A stretch of DNA of 64,000 nt from Acidobacteriota bacterium. Its GTDB lineage: Bacteria; Acidobacteriota; Vicinamibacteria; Vicinamibacterales; UBA823. The notes under the pieces are model-generated. The model did no database searches. It saw only the letters and a list, made by a program, of their open reading frames with translations, and was not told where the DNA came from. Location: NCBI GenBank assembly GCA_002730525.1, contig PCAK01000043.1, forward strand, positions 24,161 to 88,160, in the 5' to 3' direction. The position numbers and the translations under genes are program-made. This document shows positions 1 to 8,218 of the stretch, one piece after another (position 1 is the stretch's first letter; every line of letters begins with the position of its first letter).

Positions 1-1
1 C

Positions 2-1102
2 GCCCGGGTCGTCAAGATCGAACACCCCCAGCGGGGCGACGACACACGAGCCTGGGGCCCGCCGTTCGTGAACGGCGAGAGCGGCTACTTCCTGAGTGTC
101 AACCGGAACAAGGAAAGCGTCACCATCGATTTCAAGACGGCCGAGGGCCGACGGCTCCTCGACGCCTTGATCGATCGGGCCGATGTCCTGGTCGAGAACT
201 TCCGGCCCGGCACGCTCGCGCGGCAAGGGCTGGGTTACGCCGATGTCAGCGCGACACATCCAGGATTGATCTACACCTCGGTGTCCGGATTCGGCCAGAC
301 CGGACCACGTCGGGAAGAACCGGGCTATGACGCCGTCGTGCAGGCCGAGGGCGGGCTGATGAGTATCACCGGCGACGCCGACGGGCCGGGCTATCGACTC
401 GGCGTGGCCATCGCCGATATCACGGCCGGCATGTTCGCCGCCTACGGCACGTCGGTCGCGCTGTTCGCCCGGCGCGAGAGCGGCCAGGGCCAGCACATCG
501 ACGTCGCCCTGCTCGATTCGGTGGCCGCACTCCTGACCTATCAAGCCGGGATCCACTTCGCCACCGGCGAGGCGCCGAAACGGATGGGGAACCGCCATCC
601 GACCATCGCCCCGTACGAAACCTTCACGGCCGCCGACGGCGAGTTCGTGCTTGCCGTGGGCAACGACGCGCTGTGGAAGAAGTTCGGCGCCGTCGCCGGG
701 CTCGAGTCGATCGTCGCCGATCCGAGGTTCGCGACCAATCGCGCCAGGGTGACCGCTTACGACGAACTGCGCCCGCTCCTCGACGATGTGTTTCGGACGC
801 GCCCACGACAGGCATGGATCGACGATCTGGTCGCCGCCGGCGTGCCCTGTGGCGCCGTCCGAGATGTCGGCCAGGTGCTGGGCGACCCGCAGCTCGCCGC
901 TCGCGAGATGGTCGCGGAACTCGATCATGCGGTCGCCGGCGCGATCCGCGTGCTGGGGGTCCCGGCGAAGCTCTCCGCGACGCCAGGCCAGGTGAAGACA
1001 CCCCCCCCAACGCTCGGCCAACACACCGATGCGGTGCTCGAGGAACTGCTCGAGATCGATGCCGTCGAGCGCGACCGCCTCCGTGCCGCCGGCGCGATCT
1101 GA
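2..1102 (+). CDS. CaiB/BaiF family CoA-transferase (5' end outside window)
   Basis: Family III CoA-transferase, which moves CoA between carboxylic acids in the cytoplasm. The frame is open from base 2, and the residues before the first internal start (VVKIEHPQRGDDTR, then WGPPF) match the conserved N-terminal region of the family, so the true start lies upstream of the window. Family hallmarks are visible: VLVENFRPGTLARQGLGY, the SGFGQTGP segment and GYDAVVQAEGGLMS. About 366 residues are present of a usual 380-400. The catalytic Asp is expected in the early part, in the region of GYDAVVQA. The substrate cannot be told from sequence. It converges with the leftward genes starting at 1627, with a structured intergenic region between. 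Confidence 0.9.
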   Translation, partial: ARVVKIEHPQRGDDTRAWGPPFVNGESGYFLSVNRNKESVTIDFKTAEGRRLLDALIDRADVLVENFRPGTLARQGLGYADVSATHPGLIYTSVSGFGQTGPRREEPGYDAVVQAEGGLMSITGDADGPGYRLGVAIADITAGMFAAYGTSVALFARRESGQGQHIDVALLDSVAALLTYQAGIHFATGEAPKRMGNRHPTIAPYETFTAADGEFVLAVGNDALWKKFGAVAGLESIVADPRFATNRARVTAYDELRPLLDDVFRTRPRQAWIDDLVAAGVPCGAVRDVGQVLGDPQLAAREMVAELDHAVAGAIRVLGVPAKLSATPGQVKTPPPTLGQHTDAVLEELLEIDAVERDRLRAAGAI

Positions 1103-1119
1103 AGACTCGGCACAACTTC

Positions 1120-1188
1120 GCGGCCCTGCTCCCCGCTTCGCTGGAGGCCCCAGCATCTTTCAGGCTGCAAGAAGGGGCAAAGGGCCGC
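1120..1188. terminator. Structured convergent intergenic region (terminator-like inverted repeats)
   Basis: An 8-bp perfect inverted repeat (GCGGCCCT at 1120-1127, AGGGCCGC at 1181-1188) encloses a second hairpin, GCTGG/CCAGC with a 5-nt loop at 1140-1154. It sits between two convergent genes, so it may end transcription from both sides. There is no T-run. The 13-mer CGGCCCTGCTCCC at 1121-1133 recurs exactly at 34251-34263, again in a hairpin between convergent genes. Confidence 0.45.
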
Positions 1189-1201
1189 GCCTCCGGCAAT
1201 C

Positions 1202-1627
1202 TCAACCCACCAGCGGCTCGATCTCGGCCAGGACGGCGTCCAGCACATCCTCGCGGGTAAGCGACGGCAGCGCCCGCCCCCGTGCCAGCGGCCGTTCCGT
1301 ACCGGCGGTCCGGCGCCCGAGCCGGACGTTCGAGCGGACGAGCACCGCGGGCGTGTCACCCGACTCGTCGAGCACCAGTTCGACGAAGCTCCCGGGCGCG
1401 TGAGTCGACTCCAACCTGACCACGCCCGGCGGCGTGGCGAGCGCAAACGGATGCCCCTCGGCCTTCAGCGCCGTGAGAATCATCCGGCAGACCGGAATGG
1501 CCACGCCTTCCAGAAACTGATCGTAGTCGCGCTGGGCGACCTCGCGCGCCGCGCGCTGCTCCGACGAGCGGCGCTTCGCCTCGGCGATCGTTCGCTGCAC
1601 CTTCTGACGGACCTCGGATACATTCAT
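1202..1627 (-). CDS. Hypothetical protein, coupled to upstream hypothetical gene
   Basis: I do not recognise this 141-residue protein. It has no signal peptide or membrane segment. The first 35 residues are charged and probably helical (RQKVQRTIAEAKRR), followed by a mixed alpha/beta region with a VxLESTHAPGSFVELVLDE strand pattern. The ATG at 1627 overlaps the stop of the upstream gene (ATGA), which indicates translational coupling and a shared role. There are no catalytic motifs I can name. Confidence 0.6.
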   Translation of the reverse strand: MNVSEVRQKVQRTIAEAKRRSSEQRAAREVAQRDYDQFLEGVAIPVCRMILTALKAEGHPFALATPPGVVRLESTHAPGSFVELVLDESGDTPAVLVRSNVRLGRRTAGTERPLARGRALPSLTREDVLDAVLAEIEPLVG

Positions 1628-2070
1628 CGCGTTACTCCAACGGGACTCGCCAGATCGGCCACCTCGTAGATCCGCACCATCTCCACGAGCTTGTAGCCGC
1701 GCGTCTGATACGGCTGCACCACCCGTTCCGTGCGGAGGTATTGCATCATTCCGTTGTCACCGTAGTCGGGCTCGCCGACCTCGTCCGCGGCCGTGAGCAC
1801 ACCCGCCAGACCGTCGAGCGACATCTGCTTCTGCTGCACGCGCACGGTCGTCGGCCAGAACCCGAAGCGGTTCGTGGGCATCTGGACCGTCTCGGAGCGA
1901 AAGGCGACGTACAGTTCGTTGCTGATGAATTGATACCCCACGTCGACTCGGGTCGCCGGCGCGTCCTCGACGCGGAGGAAGGCGACATCCGCGAGCGGCG
2001 CGATGACATCGATCAGTGTCTGGGTGAAGGCCCCTTCGCCCGACCACTCGGTGGTTTCGACGTCGCTCAC
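1624..2070 (-). CDS. Hypothetical protein, first gene of an unknown pair
   Basis: This 148-residue cytoplasmic-looking protein is not one I recognise. The GTG start at 2070 is preceded by a GGAGG ribosome site. The sequence is mostly beta-strand-like in the middle (VDVGYQFISNELYVAF) with an acidic DYGDNGMMQYL segment near the C-terminus. It is coupled by ATGA overlap to the next gene. Queuosine gene queD lies 94 bp upstream on the same strand, so the pair could be co-transcribed with it, but nothing in the sequence ties it to deazaguanine chemistry. Confidence 0.6.
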   Translation of the reverse strand: MSDVETTEWSGEGAFTQTLIDVIAPLADVAFLRVEDAPATRVDVGYQFISNELYVAFRSETVQMPTNRFGFWPTTVRVQQKQMSLDGLAGVLTAADEVGEPDYGDNGMMQYLRTERVVQPYQTRGYKLVEMVRIYEVADLASPVGVTR

Positions 2071-2164
2071 GCGGCCTCCGCCGGTGACCCCTTCACCGCC
2101 CCATGGGTCGCCATCATGGCCCCCACCAGAAACGACGCGCGCATGTCGCGGCGACGAGCCAAGC

Positions 2165-2587
2165 CTACGCCCCGACGGGCGTGGCGGCCGGCTCGTAGGT
2201 GGCCGACGAACTCGACGTCTCCCAGACCCTGACCCTGACGACCGGCAACCCGGCTGCCTGAACCTGGTCGTAGATGAGTCGCGCGATCCGTTCGACGGTG
2301 GGGTTACTCTCGACGAGAAAGACCGGCTCCCCCAGACGGCGGAGCGGTTCGACCAGCGGATCGTCCTCGCGCAGGATCATCTTGTGATCGATCTCCCGAT
2401 CGATCCACCCCTTCACCAGCCGCTTGACGTCGCTGAAGTCACACACCATGCTTCGCTGGTCGAGCGTGGCGGTCCGGATCTCCACTTCGGCCACAGCGTT
2501 GTGGCCGTGCGGGTGCTTGCAGATCCCGTCGTAGTCGAGCAGGCGATGCCCGTAGCAGAAGTCCACGCGCTTGACGACCGAATACAT
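2165..2587 (-). CDS. queD: 6-pyruvoyl-tetrahydropterin synthase / QueD family protein
   Basis: Probable 6-carboxy-tetrahydropterin synthase, the second step from GTP to preQ0 in queuosine/7-deazaguanine synthesis. The zinc-site histidines are visible: YGHRL near residue 14 and the CKHPHGHN motif near residue 24, where Cys is the catalytic residue and the paired His bind zinc. DHKMI follows mid-protein and a WETSSSSATYE substrate-binding Glu region lies near the C-terminus. I chose MYSVVKRVDF at 2587 as the start (140 residues, the normal family length); the frame extends upstream to 2668 but that part is not family-like. It is divergent from queC, with 64 bp between. Confidence 0.88.
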   Translation of the reverse strand: MYSVVKRVDFCYGHRLLDYDGICKHPHGHNAVAEVEIRTATLDQRSMVCDFSDVKRLVKGWIDREIDHKMILREDDPLVEPLRRLGEPVFLVESNPTVERIARLIYDQVQAAGLPVVRVRVWETSSSSATYEPAATPVGA

Positions 2588-2651
2588 AGCGTCCTCGACT
2601 TGGCGTCGCCGCAACTCCGCGATGCCGCGGCGCGACGCATTTGACTCTTGG

Positions 2652-3347
2652 ATGGTAGCCAAAGCCACGAAAGCCGGTCAAGGAACGGCGGTCCTCTGCT
2701 CCGCCGGCCTCGACAGTGCGGTCCTCGTCGCGGCGGAGTCGGCGGCCGGCGCCGGGCGCGTCCAGCCGGTGTACATCAGCGTGGGGCTGGCCTGGGAGAC
2801 AGCGGAGATGGCGATGCTCGAGCGCCTGCTGACGGCTCCCTGCTACGCCGGCGTGCACACCGCCGCACGGCTGACCTGCGACATGCGGGACATCTACGCG
2901 AACTCGCACTGGGCCGTGCGCGGCGATCCGCCCGCGTACGACACGCCAGACTCGGATGTCTATCTGGTAGGGCGAAACGCTGTCTTGCTGGCGAAGGTGG
3001 CCGTCTACTGCGCGCATCAGCACCTCGGCCGTATTGCCCTGGGCACGCTGGCCGACAATCCGTTTCCCGACGCGACGCAGGAGTTCCTCGATGCGATGGC
3101 CCGCGTGCTCTCGTGCGGGCTGGCCCACGAGATCACCGTCGCCACGCCGCTGGCCCGTTCGCGGAAGGCCGACGTCGTCAGGCTCGGCGTCGATCTCGGT
3201 GTGCCGCTGGAGCGAACGCTCTCATGCATGCGACCGGATGGCGGGCGCCACTGCGGCCTGTGCAGTAAGTGTCGCGAACGACGAGCCGCGTTCAGCGAGG
3301 CCGGGGTGAGCGACCCGGCGGTCTACGCCGCGCCGTCGCCCCGCTAG
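2652..3347 (+). CDS. queC: 7-cyano-7-deazaguanine synthase (QueC)
   Basis: ATP-dependent conversion of 7-carboxy-7-deazaguanine to preQ0, the queuosine/archaeosine precursor, in the cytoplasm. An N-terminal PP-loop (SAGLDSAVL, residues about 16-24) binds ATP. The C-terminal zinc site has four cysteines in CMRPDGGRHCGLCSKC. The PP-loop reads SAGLDS where most family members have SGGxDS. I chose the start MVAKATKAGQG at 2652 because the earlier in-frame residues are not family-like. Length is 231 residues, as usual. The divergent partner is queD; queE and queF are not in the window. Confidence 0.88.
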   Translation: MVAKATKAGQGTAVLCSAGLDSAVLVAAESAAGAGRVQPVYISVGLAWETAEMAMLERLLTAPCYAGVHTAARLTCDMRDIYANSHWAVRGDPPAYDTPDSDVYLVGRNAVLLAKVAVYCAHQHLGRIALGTLADNPFPDATQEFLDAMARVLSCGLAHEITVATPLARSRKADVVRLGVDLGVPLERTLSCMRPDGGRHCGLCSKCRERRAAFSEAGVSDPAVYAAPSPR

Positions 3348-3379
3348 CAGTCCGGCTGGTTCTGAGCGTCGAGGGCGGT

Positions 3380-4498
3380 TCACTCTGGCTTGGCGTCACG
3401 GGCGGCTTCCGCCTGACGCTTGAGGTCGGCCAGCAGCGCCTCGCGCCGCTGCATCAACCCACGGCGCGGTCGGCGGCCGTGGGCCGACCCGATCACGTAC
3501 TCGCAGAACAGCGGAAACGCCACGGTCGAATCACAGTACGCCACAACGGTGTCCGGAAGGACGCCCGGGTTCACCTTCCCCCAACTGACCGCTTCGGCGG
3601 GGGTGGCACCAGAGAGGCCGCCCCAAACGACCTGATCCGTCGTAATCTGAATGAAATAGTCGTTCCCACCTTTCGGGATGCCGTAGACCTCCCACAGCGT
3701 CGGCTGTCCCTGCAGGTAGAAGTTCTTGGGCGAGCCACCACCCAGAATGACGCACCCGTTCTGTTTCCCGGCCAGGATGATGGCGCACACTTCGTTCACG
3801 TCGAGGCTCGAATCGATCATGAACGTGCTGCCGTCGAGCAGCTCATTCGACGCGATGTTCATGCCGATGGAACTGTCCCCGGGTGAGGAGGTGTAGATCG
3901 GGACGTCGGCCGCGGCGGCGCTGGCCACCACCGAGTGCGCCTCGCAGCCTGGAAAGCGCTCGAGGAGATCCCGCCCGAGACGGTGGTGGAAGTCCGCGCT
4001 CGACATCGGCCCCTCGAGCCGCTCCCGCTGCAGGAAGTCCCGGATGTAGGCGTCTGTCTCGAGCAGCACCGACGAGGGGAACAGGATGTCGTAGATCCTG
4101 ATAATGCCCTGCTCGTACAGCTCGACGTCGTCGAGAAACGGCGAGCCGCGGTGCAGCGTGAAGTTCATCGCGTAGTGCAGGTCGTGATAGAGGTTCGCGC
4201 CGGTGCTGATCAGAAAGTCGACTAGGCCCCGCTCCATCAGTTCGATCACGCAGCCCCCGAGCCCGGCCGGCGTCAGGGCGCCCGCCACCGTCAGACCGAT
4301 CGTCGTATCGTTCTCGGGCGCGAGCATCTTGTCGGAGAAGATGTGACACGCCTCGGACAGCCGGCCAGCATTGAAGGCCTGGAAGCCCTGGTCGATGAGG
4401 CGGCGCACATCATCGCTGCCCTGGGGCCGGTAGTACCTAATGACTTTGCCGCCGAGATGTCCCGACATGGCGGGTGAACCGGGAGCACGGTGAGGCAC
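3380..4498 (-). CDS. Deoxyhypusine synthase-like protein (bacterial DHS family)
   Basis: This 372-residue protein belongs to the deoxyhypusine synthase family, NAD-dependent enzymes that transfer the aminobutyl group of spermidine. Bacteria have no eIF5A, and bacterial members characterised so far act in polyamine metabolism such as homospermidine formation. Visible hallmarks are LTVAGALTPAGLGG (NAD-binding region), STGANLYHDLHY, the GGGSPKNF loop and the C-terminal PAEAVSWGKV motif with the active-site Lys. GTG 4498 has a GGAGG site 7 nt away, so I prefer it over the ATG at 4468. It is monocistronic as far as can be seen. The exact product is not determinable from sequence. Confidence 0.85.
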   Translation of the reverse strand: MPHRAPGSPAMSGHLGGKVIRYYRPQGSDDVRRLIDQGFQAFNAGRLSEACHIFSDKMLAPENDTTIGLTVAGALTPAGLGGCVIELMERGLVDFLISTGANLYHDLHYAMNFTLHRGSPFLDDVELYEQGIIRIYDILFPSSVLLETDAYIRDFLQRERLEGPMSSADFHHRLGRDLLERFPGCEAHSVVASAAAADVPIYTSSPGDSSIGMNIASNELLDGSTFMIDSSLDVNEVCAIILAGKQNGCVILGGGSPKNFYLQGQPTLWEVYGIPKGGNDYFIQITTDQVVWGGLSGATPAEAVSWGKVNPGVLPDTVVAYCDSTVAFPLFCEYVIGSAHGRRPRRGLMQRREALLADLKRQAEAARDAKPE

Positions 4499-4660
4499 GC
4501 GTATTCCTCCGGAAGCCGTGAACCGAACGGGAGCATCTGCCCGAACAGCCGTTCCAGCCCATGAAACCGGGCCGGCGGCTAGAGCTTAACATCTCCAATC
4601 GGCCCGAATGGGTCCGGTCCCTCTTGCTATGTCATCGAAAATGTTCAAAATAGGTACAGT

Positions 4661-5104
4661 GTAGAGTGGCTGGCAGGTCGGCTGCTGGCGCGCTACTGCG
4701 CGGCCAATGGACTGGCTATCGACAGCAAGTCGTTCGCGAAGGACGCGCTGGACCGGCTGTCGCGGTATCACTGGCCCGGCAATATTCGCGAGTTGGAAAG
4801 CACCGTCTCACGCGCGGCGCTGTCATCGCCGGGGCGGACCATTCGAGGCCAGGACGTCGAGTTTCTCCACGCCAGCGACGCGCCCGTCGATGAGCAGCGG
4901 GAACGTCTGCCGTCGCTGCGGGAGGCCGAACGGACGCACATCGTCCGGGTGCTGGACGAGGTCGGCTGGAACAAGAAACAGGCGTCGGAGATCCTCGAGA
5001 TCAGCCGGGGCACGCTGTACCGCAAGATCCTCGAGTTCGACCTCCAGCCCGACGCCCACGTGAAGGGCGTGCGCGGCCGGGCCCGCAGCGCGGACGCCGG
5101 ATAG
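4661..5104 (+). pseudogene. 3' remnant of an NtrC-family sigma-54 activator (C-terminal AAA+ end plus Fis-type HTH)
   Basis: The frame is open from 4583, but recognisable homology begins only near 4664 (EWLAGRLLARY). It continues through the end of the AAA+ domain (WPGNIRELE, the sensor-2 region) and a complete Fis-like helix-turn-helix (VGWNKKQASEILEISRGTLYRK). The receiver domain, Walker A, GAFTGA loop and Walker B are all missing, and no good start codon precedes the homology; the first ATG in frame is 4793. The preceding bases (4500-4660) are noncoding and give no sign of the lost part. It is probably a deletion remnant. If translated from 4793 it would be a DNA-binding protein of about 103 residues without ATPase activity. 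Confidence 0.75.
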
Positions 5105-5124
5105 GCCGAACGAACGGACCTCGC

Positions 5125-7611
5125 ATGAAGCAGCTGCCGCGCCTCGCGAAGATCTACGTCGGCGCCATGGTCACCGGCGGCGGCGCGCTCCTCGTGATCT
5201 GCTTCCCGCGGGCCGAGTTCGCGGATCCCGTCCTCTTCGGCGTGCTGCTGGCTCTGTCTTCGATCAGCTCCGTCTTCAAGGTCAGCCTGCCGCTGTCGCG
5301 CGGGAGATCGACAATGTCGATCTCCTACGCCGTGGACTTTGCGGCACTGCTGCTGATCGGCCCGCACGAGACCATGCTGGTCGCGGCGGCCAGCGCGTGG
5401 ACGCAATCCACGTTCAAGATCCAGGAACGCAGTCCGCTGTACCGGAAGCTGTTCAGCATGGCGTGTCTCGTGGTCGCAGTGCAGGCCGCCGGATGGGTCT
5501 ACGCGCAGCTGGGCGGCACGATCGGCGAGTTCGTGCTGCTGTCGCTGCCCCTACCGCTGGCGGGCGCGGTCGCGACGTTCTTCGTGATGAACACCGCGCC
5601 GATCGCGCTGGCGATCGCCCTGACCACGCAGCAGCCGGTCTGGCGAGTGTGGAAGGAGAACTTTCGGTGGAGCACGCCGAGCTACTTCGCGGGCGCGGGC
5701 GCCGCCGCCGTCACGGCGATCATCATCGACCAATCGGGACGGTGGCTGGTGCCGTTGGCCGCCGCACCGCTCTACCTCACCTATCGCACCTACAAGGTGT
5801 ACCTGGGCCGGATCGAGGATGAGCAGCGCCACGTGAAAGAGGTCTCCGACCTGCACCTGGCGACCATCGAGGCGCTCGCGCGCGCGATCGACGCGAAGGA
5901 CCAGACCTCGCAGAATCACATCCGGCGTGTCCAAGTCTACGCCGCTGGTCTGGCGCGCGCGGCCGGCATGGCCGACTCCGAGATTCAGGCGGTCAAGACC
6001 GCCGCGCTCCTGCACGACATCGGCAAGCTCGCCGTGCCCGAACACATTCTGTCGAAGCCTGGCCCGTTGACGCAGGAGGAGTTCCGGACGATTCGCGCGC
6101 ACCCCCAGGTCGGCGCCGACATCATCGATGCTGTGCCGTTCCCGTATCCGGTGGCCCCGCTCATCCGGAACCACCACGAGCGATGGGACGGTCATGGGTA
6201 TCCGACGGGCCTGAGCGGCGAGGAGATCCCGAGGGGTGCCCGCATCCTGGCGATCGTCGACTACTTCGACGCGATCATGGCCGATCGGCCGTATCACAAG
6301 GCGATGGACGCCGAGCAGGCCCTGACGCTGCTCAAGCAGGAGGCTGGCAAGGCGCTCGACCCCTCACTGGTGACGCGGTTCATCGAGGTGTTGCCGGAAC
6401 TCGAAATCGAGGCTGACCTCGAAGATCGGCCGCCACGGCGTTCGAGAGACCTCGGGCCGTCTGAACCCGACGATAGTCAGCCCGCGACCGGGTTGTCGTC
6501 GGAAGGCCCTGGTCAACCGACCGTGTTCGAAGATATCGCACGCGCGCATCGAGAGATCTACGCCCTCTACGAAATCGCGCAGGCGATGGGCGGCAGTCTG
6601 GGTATCTCCGACACGATGGCGCTCATCACCTCCAAGCTGAGCAATCTGGTGCCGTTCTCGAGCTGCGCGCTCTTCCTCTTCGACGAAGAGCATGACCTGG
6701 TCCGATGCCGCTTCGCGTCCGGCACCGACGCCGATCTGCTGAAGCAGCTCAGCGTGCCGACCGGCGCCGGCGTCACGGGGTGGGTCGCGCAGAATCGCCG
6801 AGCGCTTGTCAACGCAAGGCCAAACGCCGACCTGGAGGTAGCCACACCCAGCCTGACGGGGAGCACGCAGCTACAGTCGGCGCTGGCCTGCCCGCTCGTC
6901 TTGCACGACCGATTCATCGGAACGCTGGCCGTCTACCACGTCGAACCATCGTTCTACCGCGACGATCACCGCCGCCTCCTGGACCGCGTGTCGGAGCAGG
7001 CCGCCGCCGTCATCAACAACTCGATCTTGTTCGAGCAGACGCAGGAGGACTCGCTCACCGATCCGCTGACGGGGCTGCCCAATACGCGGTTCATGTTCAT
7101 GCATCTATCGCGCGAACTCGCGCGGGCCGACCGTCTCGAATCGCAGACAGCGCTGATGGTGATGGATCTCGACAACTTCAAGAACGTCAACGACACCCAC
7201 GGCCACCATGTCGGCGACCGGGCGCTATGCGAGGTCGCGACCATCCTCCGGGCCGGTATCCGCCCGTACGACATCTGTGTGCGCTACGCCGGCGACGAGT
7301 TCATCGTCGTGCTGTCGGGTTGCTCGGACGAGGAAGCGGAGAACAAGCGTCTGGAACTGCAGGCCGCCGTCGACGGGCTGGCGTTCGAGGCCCAACCGGG
7401 CAAGCAGATCGCCCTCGGCATGAGCATCGGCAAAGCGGTCTTCCCGCACGACGGTGAGGCGTACGAGGCGCTGTTGGCCGTGGCCGACAAGCGGATGTAT
7501 CAGGATAAGAACAAGCGGAAACGGCGGACACGCCGCAGCGCTCGCGGTCCCGACGATGGCCCGAGCGACGGGCCCGACGTCGGCGGCCCACCCGCCGCCT
7601 CGGGACTCTGA
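5125..7611 (+). CDS. Membrane-anchored HD-GYP / GAF / GGDEF cyclic-di-GMP enzyme
   Basis: This 828-residue signalling protein has both a c-di-GMP hydrolase and a cyclase domain. Residues about 1-235 contain several hydrophobic helices, an integral-membrane sensory region. Residues about 245-420 form an HD-GYP phosphodiesterase with an intact HDIGK and the HHERWDGHGYP signature. Residues about 475-635 are a GAF domain. Residues about 640-805 form a GGDEF domain with active site AGDEF and an RPYD inhibitory site five residues before it, so it should be feedback-inhibited. The C-terminal 25 residues are basic and disordered. Both active sites look intact, which suggests switching by the membrane or GAF input. 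It lies 20 bp after the sigma-54 activator remnant. Confidence 0.92.
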   Translation: MKQLPRLAKIYVGAMVTGGGALLVICFPRAEFADPVLFGVLLALSSISSVFKVSLPLSRGRSTMSISYAVDFAALLLIGPHETMLVAAASAWTQSTFKIQERSPLYRKLFSMACLVVAVQAAGWVYAQLGGTIGEFVLLSLPLPLAGAVATFFVMNTAPIALAIALTTQQPVWRVWKENFRWSTPSYFAGAGAAAVTAIIIDQSGRWLVPLAAAPLYLTYRTYKVYLGRIEDEQRHVKEVSDLHLATIEALARAIDAKDQTSQNHIRRVQVYAAGLARAAGMADSEIQAVKTAALLHDIGKLAVPEHILSKPGPLTQEEFRTIRAHPQVGADIIDAVPFPYPVAPLIRNHHERWDGHGYPTGLSGEEIPRGARILAIVDYFDAIMADRPYHKAMDAEQALTLLKQEAGKALDPSLVTRFIEVLPELEIEADLEDRPPRRSRDLGPSEPDDSQPATGLSSEGPGQPTVFEDIARAHREIYALYEIAQAMGGSLGISDTMALITSKLSNLVPFSSCALFLFDEEHDLVRCRFASGTDADLLKQLSVPTGAGVTGWVAQNRRALVNARPNADLEVATPSLTGSTQLQSALACPLVLHDRFIGTLAVYHVEPSFYRDDHRRLLDRVSEQAAAVINNSILFEQTQEDSLTDPLTGLPNTRFMFMHLSRELARADRLESQTALMVMDLDNFKNVNDTHGHHVGDRALCEVATILRAGIRPYDICVRYAGDEFIVVLSGCSDEEAENKRLELQAAVDGLAFEAQPGKQIALGMSIGKAVFPHDGEAYEALLAVADKRMYQDKNKRKRRTRRSARGPDDGPSDGPDVGGPPAASGL

Positions 7612-7622
7612 AGATCGAACTC

Positions 7623-7856
7623 CTAATCGACCCAGTCAGGGCGGCGTCCCGAGAGCGCCACCGCGAGCAGCGCCGCACCGGTGGCGCCGAGCACCAACCC
7701 AGAGCCGTCGGTCAGCCAGGACTCCCATCGAAACTTGCCAACGGCGAGCGCGACCGCCGGAGCCATCAGTGTCGCCCCGACCGGCAGGGCCACGCGCCGG
7801 TCGAGAGTCAGGCGCAGCACCGAGCCCCGCACCCGCCTGAGAACCGGTGCGCTCAT
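7623..7856 (-). CDS. Small membrane protein, unknown
   Basis: A 77-residue protein with two hydrophobic stretches (VALPVGATLMAPAVALAV and VLGATGAALLAVAL) and a basic N-terminus, so probably two membrane helices. ATG 7856 overlaps the stop of the BON gene (ATGA), giving the three-gene leftward series fabI, BON lipoprotein and this gene. The function is not recognised. Confidence 0.55.
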   Translation of the reverse strand: MSAPVLRRVRGSVLRLTLDRRVALPVGATLMAPAVALAVGKFRWESWLTDGSGLVLGATGAALLAVALSGRRPDWVD

Positions 7857-8218
7857 TGCCACGAGGCGCCGCGCCGCCGGGAGGCGGACAGGGCATCGAG
7901 GTGATCGTCCGGGGCTATCCGGAGCCGCAACTCGACGCCGACGACGCCGTCCACGGTCCGGGCCACCGCATCCGCATGGACCGCTTGTTGCTCGGCCCGC
8001 ACCTCCCCGGTCAGCGTGACGGTGCCGGCGAGTGTGTCGACCGTGATCGACAGGCCGTCCAGCAGCGGATCGCTGAGGATCGCTCGCGTGACGCGCGCGG
8101 TGATCGAGGCATCATCGTAGGTGGTCACGAGGGTCGGTCCGCAGGCACCCACGGCCACCGCGAGCATGCCGGCCGCGCAGCCGATACCGACCGCCGATCT
8201 CAGGACAGCAGCCCTCAC
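7853..8218 (-). CDS. BON-domain lipoprotein
   Basis: A 121-residue exported protein. The N-terminus is a lipoprotein signal ending VAVGAC, so Cys about 26 would be lipidated. One BON domain follows, with the ITARVTRAILSDPLLDG helix, then TVTLTGEVRAEQQ and a DGVVGVELRLRI strand pattern. BON domains bind phospholipid and are found in OsmY/DolP-type envelope-stress proteins. Start is GTG 8218, directly after the fabI stop. An envelope-maintenance role is inferred from the family. Confidence 0.82.
   Translation of the reverse strand: MRAAVLRSAVGIGCAAGMLAVAVGACGPTLVTTYDDASITARVTRAILSDPLLDGLSITVDTLAGTVTLTGEVRAEQQAVHADAVARTVDGVVGVELRLRIAPDDHLDALSASRRRGASWQ

Noticed and set aside
624..1205. Long open frames antisense to the CoA-transferase gene
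   Set aside because: They are Arg/Pro-rich shadows of a G+C-rich gene, without conserved motifs or ribosome sites.
2588..2651. preQ1 riboswitch between queD and queC
   Set aside because: No preQ1-I or preQ1-II-like stem and A-rich tail could be seen in this 64-bp gap.
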